Shown: piece by piece, positions 36,108 through 41,668 of the stretch
Layout: the number at the start of each line of letters is the position of its first letter
Numbering within the stretch: position 1 is the stretch's first letter
Assembly (NCBI GenBank): GCA_003564155.1
Contig: PWOA01000056.1
Coordinates: 1-41,668 of the forward strand
Direction of reading: 5' to 3'
Length of the DNA stretch: 41,668 nt
DNA from: Candidatus Cloacimonadota bacterium
Lineage (GTDB): Bacteria > Cloacimonadota > Cloacimonadia > Cloacimonadales > PWNZ01
Notes under the pieces: generated by a model
The model's input: the letters and a program-made list of their open reading frames with translations, nothing else
Database searches by the model: none
Told to the model about the DNA's origin: nothing
Program-made: the position numbers and the translations under genes

Positions 36108-37015
36108 ATTCAAACCCCTTAAGAGAATTAATCCTGAACAAAAACGGCTTCAACTCCTCGCTACGATCAGGAGTCGAAAACCTCTCAAGTGAATTAACCC
36201 TGTCAGAATTAAAACAATCTTATCTGACTGTTCTTCATCAATTAGTCTTGTTGGGTTTATGGCGTTCCGGATTCTTTGAAAAAGCAGCTTTTTACGGTGG
36301 AACGGCTTTAAGCTTAGTTCATCTTTTGGACAGATTCTCAGAAGACCTTGATTTTTCTCTTCTGGCAACAGAAAAAGACTTCAGTATAGACTATTACCTT
36401 GAAGGAGTTAGAAGAGAAATGATTGCCTGGGGAATTGAACCGGAAATTATAGTACCCGACAAAAAAAGTTCCGGCATTAAAACAGCTTTCATTAAGACAA
36501 TGACATTAACCTCCCTTAAGTCTATAGGCATTGAGTATAATAAACTTCAGAACATACATAGAAATGAAAAAAGTTCTGTAAAAATTGAGATAGACACATT
36601 ACCTCCAATCGGTTTTCAAAGCGAGTTTAAATATTTGCTCAATCCAATTCCCTTCAGCATAAGAGTGATGAAGTTACAGGATTTATATGCCGGAAAGATG
36701 CATGCCCTGATTGGCAGAAAATGGAAGAGCAGAATTAAGGGACGTGATTGGTACGATTTCATCTGGTTCCAGAAACATAGCATAAAACTAAATATCAAAC
36801 ACCTCGAAGCTAAGCTTAAAAAAAGTATGCATCTCAATGAAAACAGTGAATTAACCCTGTCAGAATTGAAGCAGATGCTTAAAGATAGAATCGAAAGCAT
36901 AGACTTCGAACAAGCAAAGACAGATGTTGTAAGTTTCGTTAAAGATCCCCGACAAATCGAAAATTGGTCTCAAGAACTATTTATGGATATAGCAGAAATG
37001 ATTATGGTGGTATAG
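36104..37015 (+). CDS. AbiEii-type nucleotidyltransferase toxin
   Basis: The product is 303 aa of the AbiEii/AbiGii family, a DNA polymerase-beta-like nucleotidyltransferase and the toxin partner of AbiEi. The active-site motif is FYGGTALSLVHLLDRFSEDLDFS (GGTALS 65-70, Asp81 and Asp83). The second conserved region is KLQDLYAGKMHALIGRKWKSRIKGRDWYDFIWF (about 191-223). Known AbiEii enzymes arrest growth, some by adding nucleotides to tRNA. An oddity is that SELTLSELKQ occurs twice (29-38 and 248-257), encoded by an identical 23-nt sequence. The gene is full length and translationally coupled to the antitoxin. Confidence 0.88.
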   Translation: MNSNPLRELILNKNGFNSSLRSGVENLSSELTLSELKQSYLTVLHQLVLLGLWRSGFFEKAAFYGGTALSLVHLLDRFSEDLDFSLLATEKDFSIDYYLEGVRREMIAWGIEPEIIVPDKKSSGIKTAFIKTMTLTSLKSIGIEYNKLQNIHRNEKSSVKIEIDTLPPIGFQSEFKYLLNPIPFSIRVMKLQDLYAGKMHALIGRKWKSRIKGRDWYDFIWFQKHSIKLNIKHLEAKLKKSMHLNENSELTLSELKQMLKDRIESIDFEQAKTDVVSFVKDPRQIENWSQELFMDIAEMIMVV

Positions 37016-37111
37016 GATGATTAGAGAGTTATTTAGAGAGAAAAGATCTCACAGATTACATGGATTTACACAGAAGGGAAAATTTAGGGAGTAGAATTCA
37101 AAGGGAAAAAT

Positions 37112-38137
37112 ATGAAAAAAATTGAGAAGCCGAAAAATGAGTCGCAAATCCTGATATATAGCAGCGAAGATGGTTCGCTAAATGTTGAAACCCGGCTTGA
37201 AGATGAAACTGTCTGGCTGAATCAACAAATGATGGCTGAATTGTTTCAAACAACTCAGCAAAATGTGAGTTTCCATATTAAGAATATCTTCCGGGAAGGC
37301 GAATTACAGCAAGAGGGAACTCACAAGAAAATCTTGTTAGTTCAAACAGAAGGTTCTCGTGAGGTGAAAAGGTATGTGGATTACTACAACCTTGATATTA
37401 TAATCTCAGTCGGATACAGAATCAAAAGCCATACTGCGACCCGATTTAGAATCTGGGCAACTCAAAAACTCAAAGAGTTTTTAGTAAAAGGTTTTGTGCT
37501 TGATGACAAGCGCTTGAAAAACTTAGGAGGTGGCAACTATTTTGATGAACTGTTGGATCGTATCAGAGATATTCGTTCTTCCGAAAAAGTCTTTTGGCGG
37601 AAGGTTCTTGACATTTATGCAACAAGTATTGACTATAATCCTAAAACTGATTTGTCCCGCAATTTTTTCAAAATGATTCAGAATAAGATACACTGGGCAA
37701 CTCACGGACATACTGCTGCCGAGATCATATACAATCGTGCCGATGCCGGCAAACAGAATATGGGGTTAACTAACTGGCCGGGTAATAAACCGACAAAGAC
37801 CGATATTGAGGTTGCAAAAAACTATCTTACTGTTGATGAATTGGATATTCTCAACCGTATAGTTACAATGTATCTTGATTTCGCTGAACTTCAAGCTCTT
37901 AACAGGGTTCCAATGTATATGAAGGACTGGTTATCAAAGCTCAATGAATTTCTCAAGATTACCCAACGGGATATTTTAACCGATTCAGGAAAGATTTCCC
38001 ATTCGGAAGCTATAGATAAAGCAAGAAGTGAATATGAAAAATGGCAGAAAAAGGAGCTTGAAAATCCGTCTATGATAGAAAAAGACTTTTTGGAAGCCGT
38101 CAAGACGATGAAAAAGAGTTTGGTGAAAAAGAAATAG
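37112..38137 (+). CDS. RhuM family protein
   Basis: The product is a 341-aa protein of the virulence RhuM family, a widespread accessory family of unproven function. A winged-helix-like start (VWLNQQMMAELFQTTQQNVSFHIKNIFREGEL, about 32-63) is followed by YYNLDIIISVGYRIKSHTATRFRIWATQKLKEFLVKGFVLDD, the family hallmark. The C-terminal half has IHWATHGHTAAEIIYNRADA and YLDFAELQALNRVPMYMKDW. It resembles full-length members in size. It stands between the abiE pair and the SDR gene, with about 100 and 190 bp gaps. It may be a regulator or toxin-like protein. Confidence 0.88.
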   Translation: MKKIEKPKNESQILIYSSEDGSLNVETRLEDETVWLNQQMMAELFQTTQQNVSFHIKNIFREGELQQEGTHKKILLVQTEGSREVKRYVDYYNLDIIISVGYRIKSHTATRFRIWATQKLKEFLVKGFVLDDKRLKNLGGGNYFDELLDRIRDIRSSEKVFWRKVLDIYATSIDYNPKTDLSRNFFKMIQNKIHWATHGHTAAEIIYNRADAGKQNMGLTNWPGNKPTKTDIEVAKNYLTVDELDILNRIVTMYLDFAELQALNRVPMYMKDWLSKLNEFLKITQRDILTDSGKISHSEAIDKARSEYEKWQKKELENPSMIEKDFLEAVKTMKKSLVKKK

Positions 38138-38324
38138 ATGCCAATTAAGATGATGATAAGGGGAAAAGAGGTCTCCCGCTGATTTCGGAGATTATGCAGA
38201 TGGGAAAGATATTGCTCGGTATAAAAATCAGGACCACTAACCGAGATTATGATCTCGACGAGAAACGCAGCCAACTTCCAGGAATTCAGCGAATTATCAC
38301 AAATAGGAGAAAGGGATAAAAACT

Positions 38325-39143
38325 ATGAAAAACAATGATATAAGTAGAAATACTGTGGCTTCTTTGAAAGGGAAAATAGCTCTTGTAACCGGGGGTACTC
38401 GAAATGTAGGCAAAGGAATTGCTCTTGGCCTTGGTGAGAGGGGAGCAACTGTGTACGTTACGGGTAGATCGATTACGGAAAAGGCAGCAAAAAGTATCCA
38501 TGATATCGGAGGACGCGGTATTGCTATTCGATGTGACCATGCAAATGATGATGAAGTGAAATCCATCTTCGAAAAGATCAAAAATGAAGAAGGACATCTC
38601 GATATTCTCGTTAACAATGCATGGGGTGGGTATAATCGACTTCGAAATCGTAAGAAGTATCCCGGCTATAAATGGAAAGATCCTTTTTGGCTACAGCCTC
38701 CGGAGATATGGGATGACATGTTTGATGTTGGTGTTCGCTCAAATTACATCGCAAGTATTTTCGCTGCTCAAATGATGGTTGAGCAGAGAAATGGACTTAT
38801 CGTCAATATTTCGTTCTTTGCAGGCAAGAAATATTATGGGAATGTGCCCTATGGGGTGTCAAAAGCTGCTGTAGATCGTTTAGCAAAGGATATAGCGGTT
38901 GAGTTAAGACCTTATGGTGTGAGTTCGGTATCACTTTATCCCGGTCATGTGATAGAACAGAAAAAGGGTCACAATCCCAAGCGGGAATCGGCTCTTTTTA
39001 TAGGAAGAGCAGTCGCTGCTTTGGCCTCAGATCCTGATATAATGACCAGATCAGAGAGTATTCTTCTAGCAGCCGATTTAGCTAAAGATTACGGTTTTAC
39101 CGATACCGACGGAACACAGCCTGAGCCATACGATGATTTTTAG
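38325..39143 (+). CDS. Short-chain dehydrogenase/reductase
   Basis: The product is a 272-aa SDR oxidoreductase. The NAD(P)-binding TGGTRNVGKGIALGLGERG (about 22-40), then LVNNAWGG (about 97-104) and catalytic Tyr176 and Lys180 in PYGVSKAAVDRLAKDI. A Ser sits in NISFFAG about 13 residues earlier. LYPGHV follows. The substrate cannot be told. The N-terminal TGGTRNVGKG differs slightly from the usual TGxxxGxG order but keeps the glycines. An AAAGGGAT lies before the ATG. It has no evident partner and is an unusual metabolic gene inside the island. Confidence 0.88.
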   Translation: MKNNDISRNTVASLKGKIALVTGGTRNVGKGIALGLGERGATVYVTGRSITEKAAKSIHDIGGRGIAIRCDHANDDEVKSIFEKIKNEEGHLDILVNNAWGGYNRLRNRKKYPGYKWKDPFWLQPPEIWDDMFDVGVRSNYIASIFAAQMMVEQRNGLIVNISFFAGKKYYGNVPYGVSKAAVDRLAKDIAVELRPYGVSSVSLYPGHVIEQKKGHNPKRESALFIGRAVAALASDPDIMTRSESILLAADLAKDYGFTDTDGTQPEPYDDF

Positions 39144-39436
39144 GGAGTAAAAAAAGATCCACAAATTACACAAATAAAAAAGAATGAGCACAAATGAAGA
39201 GAGTAAACTGTAAACAGTGAACGGGAATCAGTTTAAGGAAAAGACAAGGAAGAGAGTAAGGCTCCCGCTGATTAGGCTGATGGGTGAAAGAGTTTTGGTG
39301 GGTGATCGAGTAATGAAGGGATGAAAGGGTTGAGTGAATAATGGGGTGGAGATTATTTTGCTTGACAGAGAATGGGAATAGATAATTATGCGCTTGATGA
39401 GAAAATATCGCAATATATGCATAATAGAGGTGGGAG

Positions 39437-40711
39437 ATGTTAATTCAGTTTACAGTAGGCAACTGTCTGTCTTTCAATGGGGAAAAGACATTAGAAATGT
39501 TTGCCTCGAGACAAACTAATTTACAGGAACAGTTATATATTCCTGAAAGTAGATACATCCCAAAAATTCTTAAGGCAGCAATAGTTTTTGGTCCTAATGC
39601 TTCAGGAAAATCTAATCTTATTAAAGTAATTGATTACGCTGTTTCAGTTGTTCTTAATAAACCATCAACTCTTAAAGGGAGATATTTATTCTTCAAACTT
39701 AGTCCGGAATGTTATGAGAAACCAAGTACTTTTCAATTCGAGATTCTTATTGAAAAAACAATCTATCGCTTAGGTTTCGCAATAAAGAATGACATTATTG
39801 AAGAAGAATGGCTGTACAAAGCTATCTCAACAGGAGAGCAACTTATTTACTGCAGAAACTATGATGAAAACGGAAAGAATAAAAACAAAATTGAATTCGG
39901 AGAAAAATACTCTCACTACATAGCAGACGAGCAGTTGAACTTGATTCTGTCAATTACTCCCCCTAATAACCTGTTTTTGTATGAATCCGTGAAAAGAAAC
40001 AGGGATGACTTCAAAGAGGTGTATGAATGGTTCAAAAAAGTTGTAATCATATACCCAAAGACGAGTTTCAAACTCAGTGAACAAAATGTTGATGATGAAG
40101 AGTTACTCGATCTATATAGATTAATGTTAAAAAAGAGTGACACCGGAATTGAAGATATTGAGATTAAACAGTCCGATTCATATAATTTCGCACCAAAGCT
40201 TTCTTCCAAAAATAACAAGAGCGAAAATGAATCTCCAGGATTGACACTGACTCAAAAAGATAAAACAATAAACTATAATCTTATAATCAAAAGAAAATCA
40301 TTAGATAAAAACAAAGAGATAGAATTCAATCTTAATGAAGAATCTGACGGAACAAACCGATTATTTCATCTAATCCCGATTCTTAAACTAATTAAAAAGG
40401 ACAGTATCATCCTTGTTGATGAATTAGACAGAAGCCTTCACCCATTGTTATCAAGGTTTTTATTGCATGAGTTCTTTAAGCTCGGTATCAAACATAAGTC
40501 ACAACTAATTGCTACATCTCACGATGTTACCCTGTTAAATGTTAAGCTTCTAAGAAGGGATTCGATATGGTTCATTAAGAAAAACTATAAAATGGCATCA
40601 ACTCTATATTCTCTTGTTGAATACGAAAGTGTAAGAAATGATAAGGTGCTCAGCAAAGCTTATTTATCCGGTTTATACGGTGCAATCCCTATGTTAGATA
40701 AAGAGGAGTGA
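39437..40711 (+). CDS. AAA/ABC-type ATPase (RloA/AAA_15-like)
   Basis: The product is a 424-aa ATPase of the AAA_15/AAA_21 group, SMC-like in core motifs. The start IQFTVGNCLSFNGEKTLEMFA is followed by Walker A GPNASGKS (52-59) and, after an insertion with LSPE and coil-like stretches, Walker B ILVDELD (about 325-331), SLHPLLSRFLLHEF and a sensor TSHD near residue 363. Such ATPases often act with a nuclease partner (RloB-like, or TOPRIM) in abortive infection or restriction-linked loci. Here the downstream partner position holds only a 20-aa ORF. GGTGGGAG lies just before the ATG. Confidence 0.88.
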   Translation: MLIQFTVGNCLSFNGEKTLEMFASRQTNLQEQLYIPESRYIPKILKAAIVFGPNASGKSNLIKVIDYAVSVVLNKPSTLKGRYLFFKLSPECYEKPSTFQFEILIEKTIYRLGFAIKNDIIEEEWLYKAISTGEQLIYCRNYDENGKNKNKIEFGEKYSHYIADEQLNLILSITPPNNLFLYESVKRNRDDFKEVYEWFKKVVIIYPKTSFKLSEQNVDDEELLDLYRLMLKKSDTGIEDIEIKQSDSYNFAPKLSSKNNKSENESPGLTLTQKDKTINYNLIIKRKSLDKNKEIEFNLNEESDGTNRLFHLIPILKLIKKDSIILVDELDRSLHPLLSRFLLHEFFKLGIKHKSQLIATSHDVTLLNVKLLRRDSIWFIKKNYKMASTLYSLVEYESVRNDKVLSKAYLSGLYGAIPMLDKEE

Positions 40712-40714
40712 GGT

Positions 40715-40777
40715 ATGCCTTCCAAATATCAAAAAAAGAAACCGATAGTACCTAACCCGGACGAGCCGGAACCATAA
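40715..40777 (+). CDS. Very short ORF after the ATPase (20 aa)
   Basis: It starts 3 nt past the ATPase stop with GAGGAG upstream and reads MPSKYQKKKPIVPNPDEPEP. The start is well placed for a translationally coupled partner. The basic start resembles the first residues of RloB-type partners, but the frame ends after 20 codons and dispersed repeats follow at once. It is either a real small peptide or the stub of a lost partner gene. Confidence 0.4.
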   Translation: MPSKYQKKKPIVPNPDEPEP

Positions 40778-40780
40778 TAA

Positions 40781-40810
40781 TTTAGAGTTTAGGGTTTAGA
40801 GTTTAGAGTT
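40781..40810. repeat. Heptamer repeat, copy 3
   Basis: Four units TTTAGAG TTTAGGG TTTAGAG TTTAGAG stand in a row, a 7-nt period like the runs at 27,622 and 35,179. This is the most regular of the three. Confidence 0.7.
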
Positions 40811-40852
40811 GCGAATATGTAGGAGCAATACTTGACTCTGCTGCTTATCGAT

Positions 40853-41045
40853 GGGCAACCGCAAGGGATTGCCCCTACAGAATATTCCATACTACCAGAC
40901 CAAGATGGTCTGGAGACATTGGTCAAAGGCTGGAAGCCATTGATACATTCTTTCAATGTATCAAGCTCATCCCTGAGCTTGACCAAAGTCTCAAGAGCAT
41001 CCTTGCTCTTGTACCTTCTAAACATAACTTTTTGGTTCCGGCTTG
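40853..41045 (+). repeat. Modular hairpin repeat, copy 3
   Basis: It combines the GGGCAACCGCAAGG cassette of copy 1 (here with one mismatch, GGGATTGCCCC) with the five-stem cassette of copy 2: CCAGACC/GGTCTGG (40895-40913), a GGCT/AGCC stem, TTGATACATT/AATGTATCAA (40940-40964), AAGCTCA/TGAGCTT and CAAGAGC/GCTCTTG (ending 41011). It ends in TTTGGTTCCGGCTTG. One stem is a base pair longer than in copy 2 because its loop differs. Confidence 0.85.
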
Positions 41046-41166
41046 TCCGGGTTAAGATTTTAGGATCACGAACTCGCTAAGGCTCGGTTAGTAATTAGTG
41101 ATCAGTGATTAGGAAAAGAGGGGAAAGAGTGCTTGAGGGTTAAAGGTAATTAAGAAAGGAGTATAT

Positions 41167-41490
41167 ATGGAAAAGAAAACGCTGACTATTAAAGTAGAGA
41201 GCTTAATCCATCAAATAAGAGGACATTAAGTAATCTTAGATGCAGATTTGGCAAACCTTTATGGAGTAGAAACACGACATTTGAATCAGGCAATAAAACG
41301 TAATCCTGATAGATTCCCACCGGACTTTATGTTTCAACTGTCATCAGAAGAAACTGAAAACTTGAAATCACAATTTGTGACATCAAGTTGGGGTGGTCGC
41401 CGTACCTTACCAGACGTCTTTACCGAACACGGAACGATAATGGCAGCATCCGTACTTAATAGCACTCAAGCTGTAGAAATGAGCATTTAT
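41167..41490 (+). pseudogene. ORF6N-domain protein, nonsense codon and IS insertion
   Basis: From the ATG at 41,167 (AAGGAG 6 nt upstream) the frame reads KVESLIHQIRGH, meets TAA at 41,227-41,229 and continues [20 protein letters not shown] and [11 protein letters not shown], the ORF6N domain of phage-type antirepressor-like proteins. The match ends at AVEMSIY where the IS3-type element begins at 41,491. The gene therefore has a stop codon near residue 21 and has lost everything after about residue 108. ORF6N proteins are usually longer and carry a second C-terminal domain. Confidence 0.85.
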
Positions 41491-41668
41491 TGAGGTGTCC
41501 TGAAATAGGTGGACTAAAAAGGAGACCAAAATGAATAATAAAAAGTCAATAAGCAACCACCTCAGGCTTCGCTGCAGCGAAGCCTTCAAAATCAAAGTAG
41601 TAGAGGAAATAGAAAAAGGAAAGTTGACAATATCCGAAGCATCAAGATTGTATGAAATTAATGGGGGT
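41491..41668 (+). mobile_element. IS3-type insertion sequence, left part
   Basis: The left end starts TGAGGTGTCCTGAAATAGGT and is identical over 34 bp to the solo end at 28,621. It leads into a transposase gene at 41,531. The right part lies outside the window. Confidence 0.8.
41531..41668 (+). CDS. IS3-type transposase OrfA, partial
   Basis: The first 46 codons are visible. NNKKSISNHLRLRCSEAFKI is followed by KVVEEIEKGKLTISEASRLYEI, the start of the helix-turn-helix of OrfA proteins of IS3-type elements, which bind the ends of the element. A GGAG lies 7 nt before the ATG. The gene runs off the window, so I cannot tell whether it is intact or whether the usual frameshift to OrfB is present. 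Confidence 0.8.
   Translation, partial: MNNKKSISNHLRLRCSEAFKIKVVEEIEKGKLTISEASRLYEINGG

Noticed and set aside
38297-38617. Minus-strand ORFs of 103 and 106 aa inside the SDR gene
   Set aside because: They are shadows of a clear SDR gene on the other strand and have no family features.
35228-41045. CRISPR array
   Set aside because: The repeats are long, far apart and internally palindromic. There is no regular repeat-spacer pattern and no cas gene.
40832-41080. 82-aa and 78-aa ORFs on both strands
   Set aside because: Both lie over the multi-hairpin repeat; openness follows from the palindromes, not from coding.
1-41668. tRNA, rRNA or riboswitch
   Set aside because: I looked for tRNA-like ends, rRNA sequence and known riboswitch cores on both strands and saw none that I could support.

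Overview
The window is AT-rich DNA from a Gram-negative (diderm) bacterium. Several traits point to the FCB group, most like Candidatus Cloacimonadota or a close relative. There are two PorV/UPF0164-like outer-membrane barrels, several lipoproteins (one with a CSLERNNPLDPSG start), and a gingipain-type C25 protease ending in an NYPNPFNPTTTISY-type sorting tail. The lineage is inferred from protein style only; no rRNA marker is present.

Positions 1 to about 26,800 are mostly ordinary chromosome. After a gene-free, repeat-bearing first kilobase come two small envelope proteins, a decayed gene split by a mobile repeat, prolyl oligopeptidase and a Cys-rich DUF3795 protein. A minus-strand five-gene run (10,206 down to 5,549) encodes MtnA, a class II aldolase, an MtaD-type deaminase, a PTS EIIA-like protein and an outer-membrane barrel. 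It looks like a methylthioadenosine salvage or disposal operon. On the plus strand follow the C25 protease and a membrane-anchored NifX-like protein. A long minus-strand block (26,744 down to 14,954) carries a WecA/MraY-type transferase, an MBL hydrolase, a TPR lipoprotein, a DUF5683-like protein, an FN3-like lipoprotein, a UvrD/PcrA helicase, a second barrel, Dxr and ComEC.

Positions 26,800 to 41,668 form an accessory island. It holds broken genes (an FGE-sulfatase-type domain, an IS110 transposase, an ORF6N protein), IS21- and IS3-type fragments, palindromes, heptamer repeats and modular multi-hairpin repeats. The intact genes among them are mostly of defence or mobile type. The most striking is a tight three-gene plus-strand unit (29,326-32,977): a NucS/DUF91-like nuclease, a voltage-gated K+ channel and a 619-aa SAP plus PD-(D/E)XK protein. 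The last stop codon lies inside an IS21-like end. Downstream are an AbiE-type toxin-antitoxin pair, a RhuM protein, an SDR oxidoreductase and an AAA ATPase followed by a tiny ORF. The window ends inside an IS3-type transposase gene that has interrupted the ORF6N gene.

The best candidate for an undescribed system is the nuclease-channel-nuclease operon, which could act as an anti-phage or anti-plasmid module in which DNA sensing or cleavage is coupled to membrane depolarisation. That is inference from gene content and setting. I saw no rRNA, tRNA or CRISPR array.
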